From Myotis daubentonii (lineage: Eukaryota; Chordata; Mammalia; Chiroptera; Vespertilionidae): DNA of 64,000 nt. The notes beneath the pieces were generated by a model. The model saw only the letters and a program-made list of their open reading frames with translations. It was not told the origin of the DNA and searched no databases. The stretch lies in NCBI RefSeq assembly GCF_963259705.1, contig NC_081848.1, positions 51,793,408 through 51,857,407 of the forward strand, given 5' to 3'. Positions 42,401 to 53,094 of this stretch are shown here, piece by piece; positions within the stretch are counted from its first letter, which is position 1, and every line of letters begins with the position of its first letter. Both the position numbers and the translations under genes were made by a program.

Positions 42401-42605
42401 TTCAGAATGTCAACTCTGTGCCTGCTAGGGATGTGACTTGAGACACACCACACAAGCTCTCTAAGCCTCAGTTTCCCCACCTGTCAACTGGGGTGGTGAT
42501 AATAGTAATCACCTTTATGAGGTTCTTGTGAGGGTGAAACGAAAACGTGCTTAGCATTGTACCAGACATGGAGAAAACACCAAATATCTGTACCGTTACT
42601 ATTGT
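42400..42605 (+). mobile_element. MIR SINE
   Basis: AAGCTCTCTAAGCCTCAGTT, TCCCCACCTGTCAACTGGGG, AGGTTCTTGTGAGGGTGAAA and GTGCTTAGCATTGTACCAGA. Confidence 0.9.
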
Positions 42606-42609
42606 TTTT

Positions 42610-42627
42610 ATTTTATTTATTTTTTAC

Positions 42628-42664
<37 letters not shown>

Positions 42665-42870
42665 TTGTGTTTTTTTTTTCAGAGAGGAAGGGAGAGGGAG
42701 AGATAAAACATCAATGATGAGAGAGAATCATTGATTGGCTGCCTCCTGCACGCCCCCTTACTGGGGATAGAGCCTGAAACCCAGACATGTGTCCTTGACC
42801 AGAATCGAACCCGGGACCCTTGAGTCTGCAGGCCGACGCTCTATCCACTGACCCAAACCAACTAGGGCTC
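42610..42870 (-). mobile_element. VES SINE, minus strand, with (TA)n
   Basis: Reverse text: CAGAGAGGAAGGGAGAGGGA, GAGAATCATTGATTGGCTGC, AGAATCGAACCCGGGACCCT (B box, reverse) and CGACGCTCTATCCACTGA (A box, reverse). A (TA)n tract at about 42630-42661 lies in the tail. Flanks around 42594-42609 and 42872-42887 look like an imperfect duplication; edges approximate. Confidence 0.92.
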
Positions 42871-42874
42871 TATT

Positions 42875-44495
42875 ACTTTTGTTTTTAAAAAGTTGTATTG
42901 TGAATGATAATTGTAAGAAGACTTTGGATGAGATACAGTCTGAATGTAGTTATAGGCTGTGAGGAGTGAGGGTGTAAGAAAGGCACTTTGTGAGTTGTAA
43001 ATTATGTGCAGTATTATTATTAGCACAAAAAGCTGTTATCATTTTGGCTTTGAAGAAAATGAGCACAGTTTTATGATGTTGAGACTAAGTTTGTTGTTTT
43101 GCTTTTTGTTTTGGAGGGAGATTTTTGGAATCTTGCCCAGAGGCTGTGTGATGCACCTTTGTGATCTGGGTACCAAATGCCTGAATAGCACCTGGCACAG
43201 AGAAGTGTTTCTATGGGCGCTGTTAGTATTTTAAATGTTTAATGGTAAACATTTAATACATAGTAGTATAGTAAGTTCTTATAGGTTCATTGACAGTAAA
43301 TTGTAGGACTTCTCTCTGGACCTGAGAAATTCTCGCTCTCAGAACTTTGTGCCTAGTATAGCTGAATAAATGTAAATGATTTATTCAGAATTTGATATTT
43401 GATATAGACAATTACCATTGCTGTCTTAATGTTAGAAATATCTTTTTAAGATCAACTGTTCTTGTGTTTATCTCCAGTGTATACTGTGTCTTTGCCTCAC
43501 CCATCTTTCTAAAATTAAAACTGAACAAAAATGATCTATTATTGAAATGTAGATACTTTTAAGCAGAGGTTAAAAACTCTACTCATTGTCTGCATCTGGC
43601 CTGGAGATAGATTTTGCCCATCCTCACAATGTTTTAAAACTTGTAAATTAGTGACTGACTTTTAGAAGTTGGTAGGTATTGTCTAGACATCGGGATTGCC
43701 AGGTCCTCATGGAAAATCAAAGGTGCGGTGGCACTGGCTCCGTCCTCCCTCACAGCCCTGCTGCGGAGCGGCCCCTCCTCAGGGACTTGCTTCTCTAGTT
43801 TGCCCTGCCCCACCCAGCTGCTGCCCTTTTACCTGACCTGAAGGGAATCGAGTGTGTTACAGGTAGCCAGCACCTCTCAGACACTGTGCGTTAATTTAGA
43901 ACATAGTCACTAGCAACTTTGATCACAGAGAGGAAGGTTATTTCACTCACTAAGTTGTCCTTTTTATGATAACCCAAGGGGCCATTGTGGTGTTTTATGT
44001 AGGCCCTTTTGGGTTTAGTAGTCAGTCACCTTCTCTCCTCCCTGTGGGGATTTCTCATTAGCAATTTTTAAGAAGTCCTCAGCAAGACTTACAAGTCAAT
44101 ATAAAATGTTGGGTAATGCAGGATATAAATTTTGATTACCTCTCTTTAAGGGAGGTTGAAAACAAGTGCATGCTTTAATTCAGTAATTTATGATGTTATA
44201 AATTTGAACAGTTAAAGACACTTAGCCCTTTTTATTAGCCATCTGGTTGAAATGATCTTAATTTGGCAGAATCCTTATTGAAATAGGTGAGGAGTCTGAG
44301 GTTCTCCCTCCTGGATACGATCCCCTTTGTGGCTGTTTCTTAGGCAGGTCCCTCCCTCCTCCTTCCAGCCAGTGAGGACCCGGGTACTGGTGGCCACCAG
44401 CAGAGATGGGGAGGAGGTGCTGCATCCCACAGTAGTTACTTTACAGGAGTCCTTGCCAACACTGACAGTTAAAAAATGATTATCCTCTGAGCTTG
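42875..44495. other. Unrecognised stretch, no gene seen
   Basis: AT-rich apart from a GC-richer patch at 43720-43860. No repeat or exon recognised. Confidence 0.45.
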
Positions 44496-44499
44496 TACA

Positions 44500-45150
44500 T
44501 TTTTATGCTTTTGTCATCATGAAAGAGTCCACACTTGTAACAAATTCAGACAACACTGGTGTGCATTAACTTAAAGGAAGAAAGTCTTCTGTGACCTCTT
44601 CCCAGTCTCCCCAAAGATAGGCACCTTTGAGACTTTATTGCCTTCAGTTCTGGACATTTTCATTTGCTTATGCCCCACCCCCCACCTCTCACTCCCTGTC
44701 TCCTTATGCCCTCACCCCCAACATACTGGTTTTTACTTGTGTTCTGTGAAAAACAGAACCTATGCATACTGTTCTGCAGCTTTCCTTCTTATAGCCAACT
44801 TCCAACTCCTATATTATCTCTTCAACTCAACATGTACAGATAAACGTGCCTCATTATTTTTAACAGCTGTACTCCATGGTATGGATGCATTTTACGTTTA
44901 TTTACTCATTCCTATGTTGGTAGACACCCAGGTTGTTTCTGATCTTTTGCCATTGCCACCATGGCTGCTGTGGACATTGTAGCACAAACCTGTGAATTTT
45001 TGCATGAGATTTTCTGTGCTATAGATACCTAGAAGTGGGACTTTGGGCTTGAATAGTTTGCCATTTAAATTTTAAATCAGTATTGCCTAATTACCCTCCA
45101 AAAAGGCTGTACCAATTCATACTCCTCCCAAGAGTGTCCCATTATTACTC
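44500..45150. mobile_element. Ancient L1-like fragment
   Basis: TGTACTCCATGGTATGGATG, CACCCAGGTTGTTTCTGATC, GATACCTAGAAGTGGGACTT and CCAAAAAGGCTGTACCAATT match a block common in old L1 copies. Strand not assigned. Confidence 0.7.
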
Positions 45151-45154
45151 CAAT

Positions 45155-46075
45155 AATTTAGTTTTTGCTTAAACATGTATTTAAAAAAGTAAACTTTAAA
45201 AATTCACAGATATGCCATCAAAATGATACATTTATCTTAGAAGAGCATTCAAAATACATTAAGCTAGAGATGTAATTAGATGGTTTTCATACCTTGATTT
45301 TGGTGGTGAATATCATCTGGTAAGGTGACAAAAATTTTCCCCAACTACTGTAACCAATGTAATTATTAAATACATATCTAGAGATTGTCCTTGTGCCAGG
45401 AAGCCTTTGGAAGAATAACAGCCAAATCAGTTTCCTTTCCACAGCTCTATCTGGGGACACTTGAGCTCAAAGGTCTGGCTCACTGAGTGTCGCACAGCTG
45501 GTAAGTGACAGTGCCTTGGACACAGTCTTCTGATTCCACAGGTAGTGGAATCAGACCACTGTGAGGCTTTTTGCCTGCGGCATATCATGGATGTTTCCTT
45601 CACTGAGCCGAGGGTAGAGAACGGAAAGGGAAGTGACATTCCCAGACTTCCTGTGGCGACTTTCGTCCACAGCTTTCTCCTCAGAGTACTGGCATTTATA
45701 GTCATGTTTTAGAACATTTCCGTAGCATTTGGGAAGGGTCTATGAATTCTTGATGACGAACCTTAACGGATTTACACGTGGTTGAGAACTGCTGGTCTGG
45801 AATATCTTTTTCTCTTTGGAAAGGACAGGTCTCTGGAGATGGTTAGCTTACCACCTGCTAACTGCATATGAAACTTTGAATCCTGCCTTCTCTAGAGCCT
45901 CCTCTCTGCCTCTTTGTGCTGATGTCTGGCTTTTGCTAACAGGTTGTCCTGTGTTGGCCAAAGCTTCTTAACATGGACCTCACTTCTGAATCTGACAGTA
46001 GATTTGATGCCCAGACCACATATCATCCTAGGATGTCCTCCACTTCATTAGGCACAGGCAGGGTGGTCTGGTCCA
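45155..46075. other. No gene seen; possible decayed hAT end
   Basis: GGTTGAGAACTGCTGG at 45780-45795 resembles a hAT-Charlie terminus, but no partner end was found. Confidence 0.4.
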
Positions 46076-46079
46076 GTGA

Positions 46080-46315
46080 AAACAGGGATCAAGAGTTGGA
46101 TAGACCCAGGTTCAAATCCTGGCCCCATCACTTATACTAGCATCACAAACTTTTGGCTGTTAACCTCATTCACCTCTCTGAGACTCAGGGTCCCACTTCT
46201 ACAAAAATAGGGATAATTCCCTCATAGGGGTATTTCGAGGAATACATGATTTAAGATTCAAAGGTGCCTCTAAGATGTTCAGCACAGAACAGACACTTGA
46301 TAAATGTAAGTCCTC
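46080..46315 (+). mobile_element. MIR SINE
   Basis: AGGTTCAAATCCTGGCCCCA, CTCATTCACCTCTCTGAGAC, GGGGTATTTCGAGGAATACA and TTCAGCACAGAACAGACACT. Confidence 0.88.
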
Positions 46316-46319
46316 TCTC

Positions 46320-46955
46320 TTTTTCCTGCTGTAGAAAGAAACTTCTCCTCTGGAGATGCCCCGAACTGGTAGCTGATGGCTGGGGATCCTGCAGACAGGG
46401 AAAAGCCACCACATGAGCCCTGAGATGAATCATACAATGTATATTCATTCTCAGGAGCTCAGTGTTGGTAGGGGAGCCTAATGAGCAGAGGTGGTACAAT
46501 ATGGGCAATAATAAGAATCAGTTAGTAGAGGAATGATTAATTAACCTCTAGGTGCAGTGGGATGGAAGAAGTCATCAAGCAAGTAGGGTATTGAAGGTTG
46601 AATAGGAGCTTGACAGAGAAGATAGGCCCATATATAATTAATAGGCCACTTTATCCTTTAGTGATAAAGTTGCATTATTTTTTATGTATATACTTTAACT
46701 TCTCCTGACTCTTACCAATACAGTGGTGTATTCAAATTCATCCTCTCTTTTCTCACATTCTGCCTCTCCTTCTCTCTCCCCTACCTTAAGATGCTCAGCC
46801 ACTAAAAATTTCTTAAAGAATTTCTTTATGCTGTAGTAAATTTTTAGAGTATGATGCTACTTCATTCTGCTAAGTTTTTCACAAGAGCTTTGGTGTAGCT
46901 AATTTGTTCCATTCCCTTTTTCTATGAGTAAGTTCCTTTTCTTTCTTGGCAATGA
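46320..46955. other. No gene seen
   Basis: AT-rich and unrecognised. Confidence 0.45.
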
Positions 46956-46964
46956 ATAAACCAC

Positions 46965-47155
46965 CAGCCACTTGGTGTTTACTGAGTCACTCCTATACAC
47001 CAGGGCCATGTGTCATCCCATTTAGTTACCAGAACAACTTTGTAAAACAGGGAATGTTAATTTTTTTTATATATAGATGAAGAAACTGAGGCTTAAAGAG
47101 GTTACTGTACTGAATATTACACAAGTGGGGAGCCACAGTTCAACTCTAGGGTTCT
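46965..47155 (-). mobile_element. MIR SINE, antisense
   Basis: GTGTTTACTGAGTCACTCCT, AGATGAAGAAACTGAGGCTT and GGGAGCCACAGTTCAACTCT. Confidence 0.8.
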
Positions 47156-47159
47156 TTTC

Positions 47160-47635
47160 CCTTTCCTCTGCTCAGGGTCTTGCAGACAATAGGTGGGAAG
47201 CAAACATATTCTGAAGGAATGAGAGAGCGGCCACATACTGGTCAGTTCACTTCCTGCTGCTGGCTCTGTAACCCACTTGATGAAGTGACCACATTTCTCA
47301 GATCAGTGTAGCTCCAGAATCACACAGCCAGTAATAAGTGATGAAAAACGCAATTTCCCATCCTCTCACTTTTATTTCTAAGGTACTTGTAAGCAGATAA
47401 GTTAGACCATTAAAATGTTATCTTTTGCTTTGTCTCTGCCCTGTGAGGACTATAGGAGGGAGTGCAGACCCAGTGCTCCTGGGGTTCAGAGGCAGTTTCC
47501 GGCGTGGGTTCTGCTGACTCCTCCTCAGTCACAGTGGGAAAACCACACCCCTCTGCAGAATTACATTTCCTTGGTGCAGTTTGGGGTTCAGGTGGTCCCT
47601 AAAGATCCTTCTCGCCATGTGACCTCATATCATAG
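47160..47635. other. No gene seen
   Basis: A possible MIR-like piece at 47240-47345 (CTCAGATCAGTGTAGCTCCA region); otherwise unrecognised. Confidence 0.4.
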
Positions 47636-47639
47636 AGTG

Positions 47640-47825
47640 AGGCTGTGGAGTGTGCTGGAAGGAACACAGGCACTGGTATCAAGAAGACCTGAGTGTGAAT
47701 CCTGGCTCCTGTCTTCTCAGCTTTGTGACTCTGGGCATATCACCTAACCTCTCTGATACGCACTGTCCACATCTGTAAAGAGGGCAGATAGGACCGCCCT
47801 CTAGGGTCGCTGTCAGAATTCCAGG
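47640..47825 (+). mobile_element. MIR SINE
   Basis: GACCTGAGTGTGAATCCTGG, TGTGACTCTGGGCATATCAC, CATCTGTAAAGAGGGCAGAT and GGTCGCTGTCAGAATT. Confidence 0.88.
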
Positions 47826-47829
47826 TGTC

Positions 47830-48125
47830 CTTCCCTCTGTCTCCAACTCCCAAGTGCTATGGCTTTGGACTTGCTGGGTGTTTCCACAGTAAAACCCGAA
47901 ACACCTTTATCAGGTACAGTTCCACCTCCCAACATCCTGAGATGCCCAACTCTTAGATTTCTTGAAGCTGTTTTGTGTTAAGAAACTCCTCAAAGGAAGA
48001 TCTGGTTCTACCCCATTGAGCTTTATTAGTGCTTCAGTGACAGCGCCTTATTTTCTCCTTGCACACGGCAGCTGCAGTGTGAGTCAGTTTACATGGATAT
48101 AATTTCTTTTGCACTTCTTTGCAGA
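47830..48125. other. No gene seen
   Basis: Unrecognised. Confidence 0.4.
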
Positions 48126-48129
48126 GAGA

Positions 48130-48400
48130 ACTCCATTTATTTAGCAAATGTTCACTATGGCCTTCTGTTAGGTGGTACACAGAGAGGAATAGACTTACAC
48201 TCACTGCCCTCTAGGAGCTCTCAGGGAGCAAAGGTACAAATAGATTGTGGTGAGACTTGGGCTTGTGACATCATCAGGGCATGCAGCAGGGTGCTGTGGG
48301 GAAAGAGAGGACTAAGTGGCTCTGTTCTGTGGAATCGGGAGGGGTCTCATAGACAAGAGGTGACTTTTGAGCAAGTCTTAAGAGAGGAGTAGGAGAGATA
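48130..48400 (-). mobile_element. L2 LINE 3' region, antisense
   Basis: CATTTATTTAGCAAATGTTC, AGAGGAATAGACTTACACTC, GCCCTCTAGGAGCTCTCAGG and GGTGACTTTTGAGCAAGTCT follow antisense L2 order. Confidence 0.75.
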
Positions 48401-48404
48401 GACC

Positions 48405-48955
48405 AAATGATTGTCAATCCAATTATAAATACCATTTAGTCATTTGTAATCTACCCTCTGCTTTCTCTGTCACTTAGGACAAAGCATGGCATACTGTAGA
48501 CCCCCAACAAATATATTTGAAAGAGAAAAGAAAAACCAAACCCTTTCCAATTAGAAACCCAAGGAGAAGACTTGTCTTTTCATAATTAAGACACCATTTC
48601 ACTAAGGATTCAAGATCCATTGAGAAAATGTACTGTATCTTAAAACAAGAAAAAAAAAATTCTTCTTATAATAAAAAAAGAGAGAGAGAGAGAGGAGTAG
48701 GAGTCTACGCTGCAAAAGTCCAGGCAGACATTCCATGCAGTAGGAGCCACAGGGCGGAGAGCCAGCCCTGGAGGAGGTGACACCTGGGTACGTGCCTGGA
48801 ACTGGGGCCAAGAGATGAGGACCTGAGTGCCACATCCCTGTGGTCATCCTTAAGCTGACAAGTCCAGACCTTTCTCCCAAGCCCGCAGCTTACATACCAT
48901 TGCCCACTCAACATCCACACTTTGATGTTTAAAGGGCGTCCCAGACCCCCCATAT
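48405..48955. other. No gene seen
   Basis: Contains an A-rich and GA-rich patch at 48650-48700; no exon-like structure. Confidence 0.45.
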
Positions 48956-48959
48956 TATG

Positions 48960-49725
48960 TGGCACCACCACTTACCTGGTTACCCAGGCCCAGACTATAA
49001 GCATCATTCTTGATCCTGCTCATTCCTTCAGTCCTCACATTATCTCTTCATGATTCTTGATAGTTGTTCCATGAGAGTATGTCTTAAAAGCCACCATACC
49101 TCCCTACCCTCATCCGGATGACCCCATCTGTTTCTACTCTGGCCTTGCTGCTTCAGTTATCACTCAGGCAGAGTGACCTTTTAAAAAGTAGATAAGATCA
49201 CATCACTTCCCTGCTCAGAACTCTTCAGTCATTTCCTAGAATCCTTGGAATAGAATCTGAACTCTTTGCCATGGCCTGCCAGCCCCTCCTACTTCTCTGG
49301 TCTCATCCCTTAGCATTCTCCACTTTGCTCACTCCATTCCAGCCACTGTGTTTCTTGACTCTGGGCCTTTGCACTTGCTGTTCTCTGTCTGGGCCACTTT
49401 TCCCCAATATCTTCGCCTGGCTCACTTTTCCTCCATTTTGGTCTCTGTTCAAGCGGTCTTTCACCTATCTAAAAAAGCACTGTCTTACCCCATCCCGTAC
49501 CCCATCACTCTGCCTTCATACCGTGTTTTATTTTTCTTCATTAGCACTCTCCTTTACCTGACTTAATATTATATGTTTGTCTTACTCCACTAGAATGTAA
49601 ATCTGTGAGGATGGGATCTTCTTGTCTTACCTGTCTCATTTACCACTCTTTCTCCAGGGCCTAAACCCGGCACACAGTAGGGGATCATCATACACTAGAT
49701 GGGTGAATGCAAAAATGAATGAGTT
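48960..49725 (+). mobile_element. L2 LINE, long 3' end
   Basis: One of the best-preserved L2 tails here: AGATCACATCACTTCCCTGC, AATCTGAACTCTTTGCCATG, GACTCTGGGCCTTTGCACTT, GCTGTTCTCTGTCTGGGCCA, CCACTAGAATGTAAATCTGT and AACCCGGCACACAGTAGGGG, ending in GGGTGAATGCAAAAATGAAT. Confidence 0.93.
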
Positions 49726-49739
49726 TATGCAATTTAAGA

Positions 49740-50080
49740 CTTCAGTGTTTATCCCGTGGGCAGTGCGAATCTAGTAGACATCTTTCAGGAGGTGAGTGAC
49801 GTGGTCAGCACTTTTATTTTAGAAAGCCAGCTGGTGGCCATGTGGGGGCTGAACTAGAGGGGGAGGCAGCAAAACTAGTTAGAGGCAGTTAAAATGGTCC
49901 AGGGAATTGCTCCTGAGCCCTGTGTAGAGCTGTGGAGATGGAGAAGAGGGGACCCATGACAGAATGTGAAACGTTTTGAATATCTTTGGTTCCTATTGGG
50001 AGAACTTGGTGGAGGGATTCCTTTCTAAGAAAAGCAGGAGGGGACTAGCTTATGTAGGGAGAGGCTGGCAACACTCCATG
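49740..50080 (-). mobile_element. L2 LINE fragment, antisense
   Basis: GGAGGTGAGTGACGTGGTCA, TTTAGAAAGCCAGCTGGTGG and TTAAAATGGTCCAGGGAATT match the antisense block around 'gacatgatc...aggctattgcaataatcc'. Confidence 0.65.
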
Positions 50081-50344
50081 ATGAGTTTCTCTCCAGGCAG
50101 ACGGCGGCCCCAGGAAGCACGTCCTGAGCACTGCTGCTGGCCTCTGAGGAGTGACTGCTGCTCCACAGAAGCCCCCTCTTCGATCTTCACTAAGGTTGTA
50201 GTCAAGGTGGTGGTGTCAGTGAGCCTGACTCCTTCCTGCAGACGGTCCCTTGATCTTACACACTGCAGGCCACACTGAGTCATTGTGGTGGGTGCATTTC
50301 TCCGTAATAACTTCAAAGGACACTTGCTCTAACAAAAGCTCCTT

Positions 50345-50345
50345 T

Positions 50346-50408
<63 letters not shown>
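50345..50408. repeat. (TTTA)n microsatellite
   Basis: About 64 bases of pure TTTA, 15-16 units. Confidence 0.98.
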
Positions 50409-50409
50409 G

Positions 50410-50870
50410 AATACCTAGGTTTTGCCCCTGTTTCAGGCTGGTTTACTGATAACTTGAGTTCAACATGTCCCTTACCCCTAACATGCACAGGACCTCTCAC
50501 GCTCTGTCGGGTATCAGGGAGTCAGACAATGGGCACCATTCTCGGCCCAGGCCTAGGAGTGCAGTCTGGTACCGCCTCTTGAGAACTTTCTTCTTGAACT
50601 TGAGTTATCTCTTCTTCCAAAAGTTCCCAGTCCTCTCCAAAGATTTTTTAATGGAAAGTCTTTCATCTTCAAGTAAACACATTCTTGCCCATCTTGTTGA
50701 GGTGTCCCCCTCTCTGTCCCTCCCCAGGAGTATACTACCCCAGACATTGGTTCAGTGTGCCCAGTCCTATTTGCTGCACCCTGTGAAAGGAAATGCCATA
50801 CCATCTGTATAGCCAGATGCTACTGCCCACATCTCCCTCTCTCTTCCAAAGGTCCAGATGTCGTCCAAAC
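50410..50870. other. No gene seen
   Basis: Unrecognised; plus and minus frames of 83-115 codons overlap and have no supporting features. Confidence 0.45.
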
Positions 50871-50874
50871 GACA

Positions 50875-51012
50875 TTAATAGCTACACTGTCGAGCTTCCC
50901 GTGTGCCAGGTGCCATGTTAAGCACTTTACATGAATTCTATCTAACCCTCACCACCCTGCAGGGGTGAGTTTCATTATCCTTTTAGCAGATGAGGAAGCT
51001 GAGGCCCCACAC
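50875..51012 (-). mobile_element. MIR SINE, antisense
   Basis: GTGCCAGGTGCCATGTTAAG, CTATCTAACCCTCACCACCC, CAGATGAGGAAGCTGAGGCC. Confidence 0.85.
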
Positions 51013-51014
51013 TA

Positions 51015-51213
51015 TAATGGAGCTCAGTAGTTAAGAACGTGGGCTTGGAGTCACACAAACCTGGGTTTGATTCCCAACTAGCTGTGGACCTTGGCTATGC
51101 CACTTAGTCCTTTTAGCCTTCTTTTCTCAGATCTAGAAATGGAGATAATATAGAGAGGGTTCATAGGGTTGCTGTGAAAATTAAATGAAATAACATGTTG
51201 TTTTATAAATACA
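51015..51213 (+). mobile_element. MIR SINE, tail interrupted by Helitron
   Basis: GTAGTTAAGAACGTGGGCTT, AAACCTGGGTTTGATTCCCA, GGACCTTGGCTATGCCACTT and GAAAATTAAATGAAATAACA run to the A before the Helitron CTAG. Confidence 0.9.
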
Positions 51214-51904
51214 CTAGAGGCCCGGTGCACAAAAATTTGTGCACTCGGGGGGGGAAGGGGGTCCCTCAGCCCGGCCTGTGCCCTCTCGCAGTCTGGGACC
51301 CCTCGGGAGATAACGACCTGCTGGCTTAGGCCTGCTCCCAGGTGGCAGAGGGCAGGCACAATCCCTAGGTGCAGCCCCTGGTCGGGCTCAGAGCAGGGCC
51401 GATTGGGGAGTTGGGGCACCGCCCCTGTCATGCACAGAGCAGGGCAGATTGGGAAGTTGTGATGCCACCCTCAGTCACTCTCAGGGTAGGGCCAATTGGG
51501 GGGTTGGGGCACCGCCCCCTGTCACACTCAAGGCAGGGTCGATGGGGAGGTTGCTGCGCCACCCCCTGTCACACACAGAGCAGGGCCAATCAGGGGGTTG
51601 GGGCGCTGCCCCCGTCACACACAGAGCAGGGCCCATCAGGGGGTTGGGGCACCGCCACTCTCACACTCAGGACAGGGCCGATGGGGAGGTTATGGCTCTA
51701 TCCCATCACACACAAGAGCAGGGCCCGTGGGGGGGGGGTGGTTGGGGAGCTCCCCCCTATCAGGCACAGAGCAGGGCTGCTCAGGGGGTTGGGGCCCCGC
51801 CCCCTGTCACACACAGAGCCTCAGGGCGATCAGGGGGTTTGGGCGCTGCCCCCTGTCACGCTGATCCCGGTGCTGGGAGGCATATTACCCTTTTACTATA
51901 TAGG
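51214..51904 (-). mobile_element. Non-autonomous Helitron with internal minisatellite
   Basis: Left (3') end: A/CTAGAGGCCCGGTGCAC with hairpin TGCACAAAAATTTGTGCA. Right (5') end: GGCATATTACCCTTTTACTA then TATAGGG, reverse of a TCCTATATAG start with one change. A second Helitron follows directly. No Rep/helicase coding. Confidence 0.93.
51385..51862. repeat. Minisatellite, about 10 copies of a ~47-bp unit
   Basis: Each unit contains AGAGCAGGGCC, a GATCAGGGGGTTGGGGC part and CGCCCCCTGTCACAC. Copies begin near 51390, 51435, 51484, 51531, 51578, 51624, 51671, 51717, 51770 and 51817. It produces overlapping long frames (to 183 codons) that are not genes. Confidence 0.93.
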
Positions 51905-52437
51905 GTAGAGGCCTGGTGCATGGGTGGGGCCGGCTGGTTTGTCCTGAAGGGTGTCCTGGATCAGGGTGGGGGTCCCCACTGGGGTGCCTGGCCAGTCTGA
52001 GTGAGGGGCTGAGGGCTGTTTTCAGGCTGGGAGTGACTGAAGTTCCCAACCGCTCCTTTTTTTCTTTTCTTTTTTTTTTTTTTTTATTCTGGGCCAGCTT
52101 TACCTTGAGGCTTGGCTCCAGCTCTTAGGCCTCCACGCTGAAAGTAGGTTTCTGGCCTTTGCATACAATGTTGCAAATCTGCTGGCTGAAGTCTGGCGGT
52201 ATTTGTTACAATGTTTCTTAAACTGCCCACTCAGAGGCCTGCAGCGGCAGGCGGGGAACGTTGGTTTCCTCCAACGATCCTCCGTCACTGAGGCAAGCAA
52301 GCCTCATGTTAGTTTCAAGCTGCCTGGCTGCTGGCCGCCATCTTGGCTGACAGTTAATTTGCATATCTCGCTGATTAGCCAATGAAAAGGGTAGCGGTCG
52401 TACGCCAATTACCATGTTTCTCTTTTATTAGTGTAGA
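51905..52437 (-). mobile_element. Second Helitron, head-to-tail, carrying non-Helitron DNA
   Basis: Begins GTAGAGGCCTGGTGCATG (decayed CTAG end, hairpin mostly lost) and ends TTTTATTAGTGTAGA followed by T, reverse of an A/TC start. From 52090 to 52385 the sequence is promoter/exon-like rather than Helitron-like (separate entry). A T-run lies at 52066-52085. Confidence 0.85.
52104..52385 (-). promoter_or_regulatory. Putative captured host promoter and first exon inside Helitron
   Basis: On the minus strand, in order: an ATTGG box (CCAAT at 52379-52383), an octamer (ATTTGCAT at 52357-52364), a YY1-type AAGATGGCGGC (52344-52334), an ATG at 52300, an open frame of about 65 codons, and a donor-like CTCAAG/GTAAAG with the exon ending at 52104. 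The peptide is basic and Arg/Lys-rich (begins MLASVTEDRW) and I do not recognise it. The order matches a complete pol II promoter plus exon 1. Host gene capture is known for bat Helitrons; the parent gene here is not identified. Confidence 0.6.
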
Positions 52438-52930
52438 TAAGTACTTGTTTGCTGTATGCTACATAGGTCATCATAGATGCTGTCATCTTCATCATCGTCT
52501 TCCCCATCCAAGGCCAATGGCTAGTATGTAGGTGGAGCCAGAGTTTGAACATAACCCTGCCTCACTCCAGAGCCCGTGTCTTTTCTTCTTCCCACACTGC
52601 TGCTCCCAAGTGCATCTTGCCTGTTGACTTTCTGGTCCCGCAGTTTGCTCTCTTGCTCTTTCTGGTTGTGCCATTTGTTCCTATCTGGGCAGTGGGGTCA
52701 AGCTAAGGCTCAGCAGTTCCTTGGTCCCTTCCCGCCAGTGCCCTCTTCTCAGTCACTGACCAAGCTCTCCCCTATGGCGGGGCTGTTCAGGCAAGAGTTC
52801 GGACACTTTTCCCTGATTGTCGATGTCACCTTGCCTGCTGTGAAAGCCAGCGGGGCTTCCTATATAGTTGTTTTTGTCAGTAGGATTGTCCAAAGAAAGC
52901 AGGAGGAGCAGCAGAATGAGCTGGTGGGCG
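52438..52930. other. No gene recognised; MIR-like remains at its start
   Basis: The 171-codon frame 52576-53091 is the longest outside clear repeats, but it lacks a recognised domain, a codon-like bias I can judge, or paired splice sites. Confidence 0.4.
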
Positions 52931-52934
52931 TCCC

Positions 52935-53090
52935 TGTCTTTTGGGGTCTCAGATCACTTTGTAAATCTGAAGAAATGTATGAAGCCTCTCTCCAAAAATA
53001 TACAACTCACAAGCCCAACATTTTTCATGAGAGATTTCCCCCAAAGGCCACCTACGGATTGCAGTTGAGAAATTCAGATCCAGAGAGATA
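52935..53090. mobile_element. Possible ancient hAT remnant
   Basis: GAAATGTATGAAGCCTCTCT and AGAAATTCAGATCCAGAGAG recall text of old DNA transposons; no ends found. Confidence 0.3.
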
Positions 53091-53094
53091 GCTT

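Noticed and set aside
17799..42870. tRNA genes at the A/B-box sequences
   Set aside because: The boxes belong to VES SINE heads; no clover-leaf with acceptor stem pairing was seen.
28133..50408. CRISPR-like or telomere-like arrays
   Set aside because: The regular arrays are microsatellites or a Helitron minisatellite; no spacer-repeat pattern and no TTAGGG array.
51369..52000. 183- and 179-codon frames as a repeat protein
   Set aside because: They read a Helitron minisatellite in several frames at once; a unit length near 47 bp is not a multiple of three.
52576..53091. 171-codon frame as a host exon
   Set aside because: No recognised domain, no convincing splice pair, and the 3' part looks like an old DNA transposon remnant.
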